NCBI GenBank assembly: GCA_002840535.1
Contig: PHBH01000020.1
Span: 1 to 64,000, forward strand
Reading direction: 5' to 3'
Origin: Deltaproteobacteria bacterium HGW-Deltaproteobacteria-15
GTDB taxonomy: Bacteria > Desulfobacterota > DSM-4660 > Desulfatiglandales > HGW-15
Length of the DNA stretch: 64,000 nt
Below the pieces are notes generated by a model. The model saw only the letters and a program-made list of their open reading frames with translations, had not been told where the DNA came from and made no database searches. Below are positions 7,812 through 15,936 of the stretch, one piece after another. Every line of letters begins with the position of its first letter. The first letter of the stretch is position 1. The position numbers and the translations under genes are program-made.

Positions 7812-9259
7812 TGCATGCCTCCAGAATCCTTCGGTTTATGGGGACACTGATCTTCTTCCTCGGAATCTCCATGATCCTCCCCCTTATGGTAGCCCTCTGG
7901 TACAAGGAGGCCAGCACACGATCCATCATCTACTCCATTCTCCTCGCATGCGCCGCAGGCGTTGTTCTCTATTATGCGGCGAAACGGGATGAGGAAAAAT
8001 CGCTCAGCCATCGCGATGGGGTGGCAATCGTAACCTTCGGGTGGGTGGCCGCCGGATTGGTCAGCGCCCTTCCCTTTATGCTCTCGGGCGCGATTCCTGA
8101 CTTCACCGATGCCTACTTTGAATCGATCTCAGGCTTCACCACTACCGGCGCTTCCATCCTGGCGAATATCGAAGCAGTGCCTCGATCTCTCCTCATGTGG
8201 AGGAGTCTCATACAATGGCTCGGAGGGATGGGAATTATCGTGCTCTCCATCGCCATCCTTCCCTTCCTCGGGGTGGGGGGTATGCAGCTGTACAAAGCCG
8301 AGGTGCCGAGCCCGGTGGTGGACAAGCTCAAGCCCAGAATCTCGGATACGGCGAAGGTCTTGTGGAAGGTCTACATCCTGCTGACCTTGATGCAGATTTT
8401 TCTCCTTATTGCAGGCGGTATGCCGCTCTACGATGCTGTTTGCCACGCCTTCTGTACAATGCCGACCGGCGGTTTTTCCACCAAGAATGCGAGCCTCGCC
8501 CATTACAACAGTCCCTACTTCGATACGGTGGTGATCGTCTTCATGCTCCTGGCATCGATCAATTTTTCTCTCCATTATAAATTCATCAAGAGAAATACCG
8601 GGATTTTCCATCGCGATCCGGAATGTCGTTTTTTTCTGGTTCTCGTGGCCTTCTTCATACTCACGGTGACGATCAATCTCTATTTGACGATCTACCCTTC
8701 GATTGGCAAAGCCTTTCGCTACGCTGCGTTCCAGGTGGTCTCGATCATCAGCACGACCGGTTTCGCCACGGCCGATTTCGATCGTTGGCCCGGCTTTTCT
8801 CAGATAGTGCTTGTCCTTTGCATGTTCCTGGGAGGCATGGCAGGATCGACGGCCGGCGGTATAAAGACGATGCGAATCATTCTTCTTGGAAAACAGGCTT
8901 ACCTGGAGATCTTCAGGATCATCCACCCGCACGCGGTCACCAGCTTGAAGCTAGGCGGAAAGCCTGTTCCTCAGGAGGTCATGAGCGGCATCTGGGGGTT
9001 TACCCTCCTTTATCTTTTCATATTCGTCGTATCGGCCCTGATCATTTCAGCGCTTGGACTGGATGCCATTTCGGCCTTCACCGCCGTGGCAGCCTGTGTT
9101 TTCAATGTAGGTCCGGGTCTGGGCGCTGTCGGACCCACCCAGAACTTTCTTGCAGTGCCCTTTCTCGGCAAATGGGTCCTCATATTCTGCATGTTGGTGG
9201 GAAGGCTTGAGATCTACACGGTGCTTGTGTTGATGATGCCGGAGTTCTGGAGGAAATGA
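7811..9259 (+). CDS. trkH: Trk potassium uptake transmembrane subunit TrkH
   Basis: TrkH forms the inner-membrane K+ translocation pathway and works with the TrkA ring. The 482-residue protein has about ten to twelve hydrophobic segments and the four pore-loop repeats of the family: SGFTTTGAS near residue 108, TMPTGGFST near 217, ISTTGFAT near 313 and NVGPGLGAVGP near 433, each contributing the selectivity-filter glycine. The conserved GGMAGSTAGGIKTMRI segment lies near 338-353. Its ATG overlaps the trkA stop. Function is clear; the coupling ion (H+ or Na+) cannot be told from sequence. Confidence 0.95.
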   Translation: MHASRILRFMGTLIFFLGISMILPLMVALWYKEASTRSIIYSILLACAAGVVLYYAAKRDEEKSLSHRDGVAIVTFGWVAAGLVSALPFMLSGAIPDFTDAYFESISGFTTTGASILANIEAVPRSLLMWRSLIQWLGGMGIIVLSIAILPFLGVGGMQLYKAEVPSPVVDKLKPRISDTAKVLWKVYILLTLMQIFLLIAGGMPLYDAVCHAFCTMPTGGFSTKNASLAHYNSPYFDTVVIVFMLLASINFSLHYKFIKRNTGIFHRDPECRFFLVLVAFFILTVTINLYLTIYPSIGKAFRYAAFQVVSIISTTGFATADFDRWPGFSQIVLVLCMFLGGMAGSTAGGIKTMRIILLGKQAYLEIFRIIHPHAVTSLKLGGKPVPQEVMSGIWGFTLLYLFIFVVSALIISALGLDAISAFTAVAACVFNVGPGLGAVGPTQNFLAVPFLGKWVLIFCMLVGRLEIYTVLVLMMPEFWRK

Positions 9260-9389
9260 GCGGTACATTTTTTCCCTCGCAGAGATCAATACCTAAAGAT
9301 TACACCTGAGAATACGTGCAACATCCCATTTGCATTGCGGGAGCTTGTCACTAACTTGTGCCAATCAGAAACATTTGGAGGTATTCGTT

Positions 9390-9842
9390 ATGGCAAGTCC
9401 CGCAAGCATCGCAAAACACCCGATACATCCGATGTTTGTCGTCTTTCCCATTGCGCTCTGGATATTTTCGTTTGTATCGGATCTCATTTACTTTCTGGGG
9501 TGGGGAGGCCCTGTATGGCAAGATGTTGCCTTTCGCTCCATGGCGGGCGGGGTGGTCGGTGCTCTGCTGGCGGCAATTCCCGGGTTCATAGACTTCTTGT
9601 CCCTCTCGGGCCGATCCCGCAAAATCGCCACGATTCACATGAGTTTGAATCTCCTGCTCGTCCTTCTCTATGCCGTGAATCTCTGGATCAGGGCTGGGGC
9701 GGCAGAGTTGGGGAGAGGACCTGTTGTCCTGTCCGGCATAGCGTTGGTCATCCTTTTCATTTCAGGATGGCTGGGCGGATCATTGGTCTATGTCCATGCA
9801 ACCGCGGTAGAGTGCGAGAATCAGGGGGTCGGCAATTATTGA
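9390..9842 (+). CDS. DUF2231 family membrane protein
   Basis: The 150-residue protein carries the DUF2231 signature HPIHPMFVVFPIALW near its N-terminus and four predicted transmembrane helices (about 14-34, 47-66, 82-101 and 113-134). Proteins of this family are small integral membrane proteins of unknown function, sometimes linked to redox or metal genes. The ATG at 9390 is preceded by TTTGGAGG at 9374-9381, a strong ribosome site, so upstream in-frame codons were not used. Its stop overlaps that of the convergent treY gene by 7 bp. Nothing nearby explains its role. Confidence 0.85.
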   Translation: MASPASIAKHPIHPMFVVFPIALWIFSFVSDLIYFLGWGGPVWQDVAFRSMAGGVVGALLAAIPGFIDFLSLSGRSRKIATIHMSLNLLLVLLYAVNLWIRAGAAELGRGPVVLSGIALVILFISGWLGGSLVYVHATAVECENQGVGNY

Positions 9843-12643
9843 TCCCTTGCCATCAGGGCAACGGGAAATCGGGCCCAGATATCCTGAAGCGGTGCTTCCC
9901 GCTTGAAGGTTTGACCTGTAAACTGATTGCGCCACCGGCCGTCGGGAAGTTCCACTCTTGTGTCGCCCCATTTTCCGGCATTCCGGTAGGGGAGACGCGG
10001 CACAAGGGTGAGGATTTCCCCCCCTCGAAGGTAGGCAACTGCATGGTCCGCTTTCTCGCCGGTTATTTCCAGGGGAAGATAGGCGCCCTGCTCAAAGACC
10101 GGGTGACGCTCTTTTCGAAGTTTCAGTGTCTTTTTGAGCACCCACATTTTCGGAAATCCTTCATTCATTCTCTCCAGAATCTCTTCGGGCGTCATGTCAT
10201 TGAAGCTCCCCGCAGCGAGCTGCGAGGAATCTTCCACCTCACGAGGACTCTCTGTCTGTTTTGGCTCGCTCGCTAATCCCCGCAGCGAGCTGCGGGGAGA
10301 AAGGGTACCGCCCCGAAGGGGTGGGACTCCAAGCGAAGCGCGGAGAATGCGCTCGCTGTTTCGGTTCAAGGAACCAAGCATCCGGCGAAGCATGGAGAAG
10401 TCGACTGCTCTGCGGTTGTCCGGATCGACCAGGCTCAAGTTCCATGTCTCCATTCCCTGATAGATATCGGGCACTCCGGGGGCAGTCAGCTTCACCAGCA
10501 GCTGAGACAGGGAATTGACCCTGCCGGGATATACCAGCGGCTCTGTGAAGCTTTCCAACATCCCGCGAAATTCAACGTCTTTCAGAATGTTGGAGCTGAA
10601 TTCTTTCACCGCTTTTTCGTAGGCTTCGTTCGGGCGTGTCCATGAGGTATGGACCTTCGCCTCCCGCATAGCCTTCTCGAGAAAAACTTCCACCCGCTCC
10701 TGCTCGACAGGCCATGCGCCCACCAGAGTCTGATACAGGAGGTATTCCGTATTCCTGTCGGGCAAGCCATTCCTGCGGTATCGTTCATTATGCGCCGCCC
10801 ATCCCCGCACTGCCTCCGCCCACGCTTCCGGGATTTCCGAGAGAACCGCCAGCCTTGCACGTACATCCTCGCTCCGCTTGGTGTCATGTGTGGATGTGGA
10901 GAGCATTGCATGGGGGCGGTTTGCGGCCGCCCGCATCATTGCTTCATGAAACGACTGCACGGAAAAGCCGAACGTACCGGGGTCCCCGCCCACCTCGTTC
11001 AACGCGATGAAGCGATTGAAGCAGTAGAAGGCGGTGTCTTCTATTCCTTTCGCGGTGATAGGTCCGGTCATCTGCTGAAAGCGCATCACGAATTCGGTCT
11101 CGAGATCCCCCCTGCGCTCCAGCAGCAGGAGCGCTTTCATGAAGCCGAAGAGCTCCGGATCGAGTTCAGGCCTGAAGAACCTGGCAGCATCCATTGCCTT
11201 TTCTATTACTGCTCGATCTTCCTCGCTGACCATGCCTGCTTCGGCCCTGACATAGCTCCGATACACCGGGAAACAAGCCATGACCTCCTTGATGGCTTCA
11301 TTCACCTCATATCGGGTGTAATCCCGGTAGCGCCGGTTTCGCTCACAAACCTGTATCATCAGCTCGGTCAGCCGATTGACATCGCTGGCGAGCAGCTCGT
11401 GAATGACCTGATGTTTCTTCTCCCTTGCAAGCAACCGGTAATTGACTTCGTAGCCAGTAAACTCCGCATAAAAATCGGTGAGACCTTTCTCCCCCGAGCG
11501 ATCGATGAAAAGGCCTCCCGCCATATTCAGAAAATCATATCCTGTAGTCCCTTCCACCGGCCAAGCCGACGGAAGCTGCTCACCGGGATGGAGGATCTTC
11601 TCCACAACAATCCATGCTTCAGGAGCTGCCTTTCGCAATCTTCGAAAATACTCCTCCGGATCTCGAAGTCCATCCGGATGATCTATCCGCACCCCGTCCA
11701 GCCCCCCTCCTTGAAGCCATTCCAATACCAGCCGATGCGTGTCTCTAAAAACGATTTCATCCTCAGACCGCAGGCCGATCAACGTATTGATGTCGAAAAA
11801 GCGTCGGTATCCGAGATCCCCGGACGCAGCGCGCCAGTATGCAACCCGGTAATTCTGCTCTTCCAGAAGATTGTCGAGCAGATCCGGGCTCGAATTGATC
11901 TCCTCGATGCTTGCCTCTACAGCTCCATTGATTGGCGGTTCCTCCTCCATCAACCGTCCAAGCTGGACGAGGAGCACCCTCTTGTTTCGATCCCCTCTGC
12001 GGATGCTCTCCTTTTCCGTAATCGTCGGCAATGGAAGCCGCCCAAGTGCATCGGCGATGAACGCCAGGGTATCCGACTCCACCCTTTCGGCCGCTCGATC
12101 CAGGAGAAGATGGAGAGAACGAGGGGAGACAGGAAACATGTGGTCAAAGTAGTGGATCGTAAAGGTTCCGGATCGATGCTGCAGCCTGATTTTGCCGGCA
12201 TCCAGAACGCAGCCATAGTGGTCTTCGAGAATAGGGAGAAGGATTTTGTTGGTCAAACGCTCTTCGGGCGATTTCCATTCCACGTCGAAATACGAGGCAT
12301 AGATGCTGGAAGGACCATTCTCAAGCACGTCCCACCACCACCTGTTTTGGGCGCCTGCGATGGCCATATGGTTGGGGACAATGTCCAGGATCTGACCCAG
12401 CCCGGCAGTATTCAAGGCATGGGTTAGTCGCTGATGGCCTTCAGATCCGCCGAGTTCCTCGTTGATTCTTCCCGGATCTACGACATCGTAACCGTGAGTG
12501 CTCCCCGGGGCCGCCTGCAAATAGGGGGAGGCATAAAGATGGCTGACCCCGAGGTCCGCAAGGTAGTCGGAGATGGCGGCTGCATCATCAAAGGTGAAAC
12601 CCTGATGGAACTGCACCCGATAGGTGGCTCGTGGTACGTTCAT
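9836..12643 (-). CDS. treY: Malto-oligosyltrehalose synthase, with in-frame repeat insertion
   Basis: TreY isomerises the reducing-end alpha-1,4 bond of malto-oligosaccharides to the alpha-1,1 bond of trehalose. The 935-residue protein starts with the typical TYRVQFHQGFTFDDAAAISDYL and LGVSHLYASPYLQAAPGSTH, and shows the GH13 regions: ILDIVPNHMA near 87, DGVRIDHPDGLRDP near 315, a catalytic-acid WIVVEKIL near 343 and STHDTKRSEDVRARL near 590. Near the C-terminus, before KMWVLKKTLKLRKERHP, it carries about 50 residues encoded by a dispersed repeat (10208-10344). The partner gene treZ and any glycogen genes are absent from the window, so treY is an orphan here. Whether the insertion harms activity is unknown, but the reading frame is intact. 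Confidence 0.92.
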   Translation of the reverse strand: MNVPRATYRVQFHQGFTFDDAAAISDYLADLGVSHLYASPYLQAAPGSTHGYDVVDPGRINEELGGSEGHQRLTHALNTAGLGQILDIVPNHMAIAGAQNRWWWDVLENGPSSIYASYFDVEWKSPEERLTNKILLPILEDHYGCVLDAGKIRLQHRSGTFTIHYFDHMFPVSPRSLHLLLDRAAERVESDTLAFIADALGRLPLPTITEKESIRRGDRNKRVLLVQLGRLMEEEPPINGAVEASIEEINSSPDLLDNLLEEQNYRVAYWRAASGDLGYRRFFDINTLIGLRSEDEIVFRDTHRLVLEWLQGGGLDGVRIDHPDGLRDPEEYFRRLRKAAPEAWIVVEKILHPGEQLPSAWPVEGTTGYDFLNMAGGLFIDRSGEKGLTDFYAEFTGYEVNYRLLAREKKHQVIHELLASDVNRLTELMIQVCERNRRYRDYTRYEVNEAIKEVMACFPVYRSYVRAEAGMVSEEDRAVIEKAMDAARFFRPELDPELFGFMKALLLLERRGDLETEFVMRFQQMTGPITAKGIEDTAFYCFNRFIALNEVGGDPGTFGFSVQSFHEAMMRAAANRPHAMLSTSTHDTKRSEDVRARLAVLSEIPEAWAEAVRGWAAHNERYRRNGLPDRNTEYLLYQTLVGAWPVEQERVEVFLEKAMREAKVHTSWTRPNEAYEKAVKEFSSNILKDVEFRGMLESFTEPLVYPGRVNSLSQLLVKLTAPGVPDIYQGMETWNLSLVDPDNRRAVDFSMLRRMLGSLNRNSERILRASLGVPPLRGGTLSPRSSLRGLASEPKQTESPREVEDSSQLAAGSFNDMTPEEILERMNEGFPKMWVLKKTLKLRKERHPVFEQGAYLPLEITGEKADHAVAYLRGGEILTLVPRLPYRNAGKWGDTRVELPDGRWRNQFTGQTFKREAPLQDIWARFPVALMARDQ
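10208..10344. repeat. Palindromic repeat cluster inside treY, including copy B of the 38-nt repeat
   Basis: Two REP-like units lie at 10208-10228 and 10278-10298; the second is a perfect CCCCGCAGC-GA-GCTGCGGGG palindrome and the first differs at two positions. They are followed by 10307-10344, which matches 142-179 with one mismatch. The whole cluster is translated in frame on the reverse strand as part of treY. The encoded residues are rich in Ser, Arg, Pro and Gly, and unlike the rest of the enzyme. Confidence 0.85.
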
Positions 12644-12674
12644 AAATTATCCAGAAAAGGCTCTTCGATCGCAA

Positions 12675-12947
12675 TCAATCGAGGAGGACCGGCGCCGCAT
12701 AGGCCGGATACTCCAGGTAAACGGTGGTGGTCGTAACCTCGGGCGGAGGAAGCTCTTTCAGCCTTCCGGCAAGAATCAACTCTTCCAGATAGCAACCCCT
12801 GCAGGTAAAAGAGACCCAGAACTGGTCCGCAGCGTGCTCGAGGCAATCTTCATACCTCGGACACAGGGTTCTTCTGGGAGGTGGATACTCAAAGGCCTCT
12901 TCTTCCGTGAGGGTAACATAAAGCTCCTGGGGTCCAATGTTCTGCAT
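12675..12947 (-). CDS. Small four-cysteine protein of unknown function
   Basis: The 90-residue product begins MQNIGPQELYVTLTEEEAFE. The ATG at 12947 has AAGGAGG at a good distance; an upstream in-frame ATG at 12992 lacks such a site. It contains four cysteines in two pairs, CPRYEDC and CRGC, about 20 residues apart, which could bind zinc or an iron-sulfur cluster, and an acidic N-terminal half. There is no signal peptide. It ends 31 nt before treY on the same strand, so the two are probably cotranscribed. No family was recognised; the metal-binding idea is inference. Confidence 0.7.
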   Translation of the reverse strand: MQNIGPQELYVTLTEEEAFEYPPPRRTLCPRYEDCLEHAADQFWVSFTCRGCYLEELILAGRLKELPPPEVTTTTVYLEYPAYAAPVLLD

Positions 12948-13154
12948 GATCCGGCCTCCTTTCAGTGTCGTCGTTCCCCTGTTCGTTTTCACGCCAGGAT
13001 CGATGTCACCTTAAACCAAGGAAATGGAAAAGAAAGGTAGGAGGACTCTGTAAGATGGAGTACAATCATCCCTTATTCGATTGTACCCTTTACACCCATG
13101 ATGGGAGTAGACCGCCGGGGAGTGGAATATCGGCGTACTGGGCTCTGTCTCGCA

Positions 13155-14117
13155 TTAGGATACCCGTTTCAACTCTTCAATCAGAATGGGTATGAAGGTG
13201 ACGAGATCTTCCCGGATGCAGTAATGCGCCGACTGAAAAATGGCGGCATGGGGATCAGTGTTGATAGCCACAATGCTCTGCGCACCCCGGATACCCGAGA
13301 CATGTTGAAATGCCCCGGAAATCCCGCATGCGATGTAAAGCTTAGGCGACACGGTTTGACCCGTGACCCCGATCTGGTGTTTGTGCTGGAACCATCCCAG
13401 ATCGCAGGCCGAGCGTGACGCGCCGAGTGCGGATTTTGGAAAAGCGGCGGCAAGCTCCTCCAGGAGAGCGACATTTTCCCTCTTGCCTATTCCCCTGCCT
13501 CCCGCAACAATCACTTCCGCGTCCTTGAGTGAGCTGTCCCGGCGGGGGGATTCGGCAATTCCGACAGTTGTCGAGGGCAACTTCTTTTCATTGGCTTCGA
13601 TGACCATCACCCCGCCCATCGATCCGCTTCTCTCAGCCGGTGCTTGAAATGCTCCCGGGAGTACGGTTACCACCACCAGGGAGGTTTGAGGAACGATCTC
13701 TTCTTTGAACCTTCCGGAGTAAACGGGTCGCCTCAGCCACCCGTCCCCTGCGGAATCCACTGCCGTGATGCAGGAAGCCCCGAGCTGAACGGCAAGTCTC
13801 GGCGCCAGATCATAGCCCATGGAGGTGTGCGGCAGGCACACCCACCCGTCGGCTTTGCATCGCAGGAAATTCATGAGGACTTCGGCATATGCAAGCCCAT
13901 TGTAATGCTCAAGGTGGTCGCCCGAGAGTGCGATGGTTTCACAGCCTGTTTTCTCGGCGATCTCCTGAGCAGAGGCCAGAACATCTTTCCCGGGCAGGAT
14001 CACGATCACCATTTGCCCGTTTCCAACTGCACGCGCAAAGCCAAGGAGCTCATATGTCTCCTGAGTGACACAACCTTTTCTTCGTTCTGCAATGAGATAG
14101 ATCGGCTTTGCTTCCAT
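13155..14117 (-). CDS. etfA: Electron transfer flavoprotein alpha subunit
   Basis: EtfA carries the FAD of the heterodimeric ETF, which takes electrons from acyl-CoA dehydrogenases. The 320-residue protein has an N-terminal adenine-nucleotide-like domain (LLGFARAVGNGQMVIVIL) and the C-terminal FAD-binding domain with VAGGRGIGKRENVALLEELA near 206-225, LGASRSACDLGWFQHKHQIG near 232-251, TGQTVSPKLYIACGISGAFQ just after, and INTDPHAAIF near 288. It is preceded by etfB with a 50-nt gap. With three acyl-CoA dehydrogenase-type or reductase genes nearby, it is the likely electron acceptor for this island. No ETF:quinone oxidoreductase gene is present in the window. Confidence 0.95.
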   Translation of the reverse strand: MEAKPIYLIAERRKGCVTQETYELLGFARAVGNGQMVIVILPGKDVLASAQEIAEKTGCETIALSGDHLEHYNGLAYAEVLMNFLRCKADGWVCLPHTSMGYDLAPRLAVQLGASCITAVDSAGDGWLRRPVYSGRFKEEIVPQTSLVVVTVLPGAFQAPAERSGSMGGVMVIEANEKKLPSTTVGIAESPRRDSSLKDAEVIVAGGRGIGKRENVALLEELAAAFPKSALGASRSACDLGWFQHKHQIGVTGQTVSPKLYIACGISGAFQHVSGIRGAQSIVAINTDPHAAIFQSAHYCIREDLVTFIPILIEELKRVS

Positions 14118-14167
14118 ATTTTCTGACGGATGTCGGACCTGTTTTTATATGCTTTTCCCGCGCTGCC

Positions 14168-14944
14168 TCATAAAATAGATTTCTCGTGAAATATCCTGAC
14201 GAGTTTGCGCGCCTTTTCCCGGGGGGATCCCTCCACGAAGCTCCCCTGTGCCGCGATATCGGGAGTCCGAATGGATCGCCGGATTTCTCGAGGTACCGGC
14301 ACGAGAAGATCCTCGGCCTTGACTACCTCCTGCCTATAGGTCTGTGCCCTCATAACCTTTGAAAAAGACGGATACCTTGGACTATTGATGCCGGGCTGAA
14401 TGGAAAAGACAGCGGGCAGTTCAAGCCGCACCGTCTCCCTGCCTCCGCCTTCGATCTCCCTTTCTACGAGAGCCTCAGCCCTCTCGGGCCAAACCTCTTC
14501 TTTGATCACCGATGTAGCACAGGGAAGATCGAGGAGGGCCGCGATGAGCTGCCCGGTCTGACAGGCCATGGTGTCTTCTGCCATCACACCGGCGATGATC
14601 AGGTCGTAGCTCCTGGGGCCGGCGCAGGCGGCGATCAGGGACGCCACGGAAAAGGGGCTGATGTACCCTTCCGCGCGATGCAAAATATGGATGGCGTGAT
14701 CCGCTCCCATCCCGAGGGCCCGGTGGAGATTGGAACTGACCCGCTCGGGTCCCACAGATAGCGCATCGATCGTGCTTCCGGCCATCCTCTCCCTGATAAG
14801 CAGTGCCTCCTCGAGGGCAAACTCATCGAACCGGTTCATGCGGAAAGCCGAGTAGGGATGATACGAGAGCTCGCCTGTCCGTTCATCGAGAGTGAGCGAT
14901 TCGCTCGAGTCGATCACCTGTTTGACGCAAACGAGGATCCTCAA
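14168..14944 (-). CDS. etfB: Electron transfer flavoprotein beta subunit
   Basis: EtfB binds AMP and forms ETF with EtfA. The mature reading starts at a TTG at 14944 (LRILVCVKQVIDSSESLTLD), with AGGGGAGGG a few bases upstream. The open frame continues 275 codons further up, but that part crosses a palindromic repeat and the opposite-strand phosphatase gene and is not protein-like. The resulting 258 residues fit the family. Visible motifs are NRFDEFALEEALLIRE near 41-56, the VGPERVSSNLHRALGMGAD block, and LIIAGVMAEDTMACQTGQL near 120-138. It lies directly upstream of etfA. The paired palindrome at 15141-15155 may regulate it. Confidence 0.93.
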   Translation of the reverse strand: MRILVCVKQVIDSSESLTLDERTGELSYHPYSAFRMNRFDEFALEEALLIRERMAGSTIDALSVGPERVSSNLHRALGMGADHAIHILHRAEGYISPFSVASLIAACAGPRSYDLIIAGVMAEDTMACQTGQLIAALLDLPCATSVIKEEVWPERAEALVEREIEGGGRETVRLELPAVFSIQPGINSPRYPSFSKVMRAQTYRQEVVKAEDLLVPVPREIRRSIRTPDIAAQGSFVEGSPREKARKLVRIFHEKSIL

Positions 14945-14968
14945 GATACCCTCCCCTACCAAGAATTT

Positions 14969-15091
14969 GAACCGCGAAGGCGCCAAGAACGCAAAGAAGA
15001 ACGCGAAGATTTGTTTCTTCACCTGCCGGAAGCCGCGCCGGCAGGTGAAGAAACAAATGCTTTCTTGGCGTACTTGGCGTCTTGGCGGTTC
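14969..15091. repeat. Dispersed inverted-repeat element, copy 1
   Basis: The outer arms are GAACCGCGAAGGCGCCAAG at the left and the roughly inverse CTTGGCGTCTTGGCGGTTC at the right. The centre is a perfect 21-bp inverted repeat (15009-15029 with 15038-15058) around an 8-nt loop. The same outer arms occur at 35451-35562 around a related but different central hairpin. The element starts 25 nt upstream of the etfB start codon, in the divergent etfB/phosphatase spacer. Confidence 0.88.
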
Positions 15092-15140
15092 AATTTGCGA
15101 TCCAGAATAGACAAGAGGGGGCGGGAAAGCAAGCCTGAAA

Positions 15141-15155
15141 AGCGAGCGTTCGCTC
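15141..15155 (+). promoter_or_regulatory. Candidate TetR-type operator, copy 1
   Basis: AGCGAGCGTTCGCTC is an imperfect palindrome. Its reverse complement, with the adjoining TTTT, matches 38039-38056 at 18 of 19 positions when the first base pair is allowed to shift (GAGCGAACGCTCGCTTTT against GAACGAACGCTCGCTTTT). It ends 8 nt before the TTGACA at 15164, as the second copy ends 8-9 nt before its TTGACA. The TetR gene at 17149 is the nearest candidate binder. The assignment is inference from shape and position. Confidence 0.5.
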
Positions 15156-15163
15156 ATAATATC

Positions 15164-15193
15164 TTGACAATCTCCCCTCTCCCCCGATATCTT
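15164..15193 (+). promoter_or_regulatory. Sigma-70-type promoter upstream of the phosphatase-ACAD-TetR genes
   Basis: A perfect TTGACA at 15164-15169 and TATCTT at 15188-15193 are separated by 18 nt. The start site would fall near 15200, at the ATG of the phosphatase gene, so that gene may have a very short leader. The candidate operator lies just upstream. Confidence 0.5.
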
Positions 15194-15199
15194 CAGGCC

Positions 15200-15910
15200 A
15201 TGAGTATAATCTACATGATTCGACACGGGCAGGCGTCCTTCGGTCACGAAGACTACGACCATCTCTCCACCCTTGGGAGAAGGCAGGCGCGCATCCTTGC
15301 ACAGTTTCTGTTTAGAACGGGTTTTCAACCCGATGCTGTCTATTCCGGGACCATGCTGCGCCAGAAGGAAACTGCAGAGGAGTTCCTCTCCGTATATCGG
15401 GAAGGTGGCAGAACACTTCCCAACCTCGAGCAGCTGAGCGGGTTCAATGAGTTCGACTCGGGCTCCATTGTCGAAGCCATGTTCCCGTCCATGGCAGTCG
15501 AGGACCCGACCCTGGAGCACGACCTCCCGAAGATGTACTCCAGCGTGAATTCCTTTAAACGCGTCTTTGAGGGAGCAATGCTCAAATGGGTTACCGGACG
15601 GTTCGACACCCCCCGGATTGAGAGCTGGAAGGATCTGCAGGCCCGCGTGTCCGAGTCGCTGCGGCAAATCAGGGAAAAGCATGGAAGGGGTAAAACGATT
15701 GCCGTTTTCACCTCCGGCGGCGCCATTGCCGCATCCCTCTCGTATGTTCTCGGCATCCCTGGTGAGCATGCCATGCGGTTGAACTGGCAGGTCGTAAACA
15801 CTTCCATCTCAAGGTTTATGTACAATGAACAGAGGATCACCCTTTCAGGATTCAATTCCATTTCCCACCTCGAGCTTGAGGGTGAGCCATCCCTTGTCAC
15901 CTATCGCTGA
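15200..15910 (+). CDS. Histidine phosphatase (phosphoglycerate mutase-like) family protein
   Basis: The 236-residue protein belongs to the histidine phosphatase superfamily: the catalytic RHG motif is at residues 8-10 in MSIIYMIRHGQASFG, the LSTLGRRQARIL block follows, and the second catalytic region includes TSGGAIAASLSYVLG near 175-189. Substrates in this family range from phosphoglycerate to phosphorylated sugars, proteins and acyl compounds, and cannot be read here. The ATG at 15200 was chosen because it opens the conserved motif; there is only a weak AGG upstream. It is followed 26 nt later by the acyl-CoA dehydrogenase. Its place next to a kinase/ACAD module that makes and consumes phosphorylated acyl-CoA is suggestive but unproven. 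Confidence 0.85.
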   Translation: MSIIYMIRHGQASFGHEDYDHLSTLGRRQARILAQFLFRTGFQPDAVYSGTMLRQKETAEEFLSVYREGGRTLPNLEQLSGFNEFDSGSIVEAMFPSMAVEDPTLEHDLPKMYSSVNSFKRVFEGAMLKWVTGRFDTPRIESWKDLQARVSESLRQIREKHGRGKTIAVFTSGGAIAASLSYVLGIPGEHAMRLNWQVVNTSISRFMYNEQRITLSGFNSISHLELEGEPSLVTYR

Positions 15911-15936
15911 TCTCATTTAAGGAAAGGAGCGCCTTT

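Noticed and set aside
10649..12427. Long forward-strand open frame of about 590 codons over treY
   Set aside because: It lies opposite a well-defined treY and has no family character; GC-rich codons on the other strand keep it open.
14945..15769. Long N-terminal extension of the EtfB reading frame
   Set aside because: It reads through a palindromic repeat and antisense to the histidine phosphatase gene; the TTG at 14944 has a good ribosome site and gives a normal-length EtfB.
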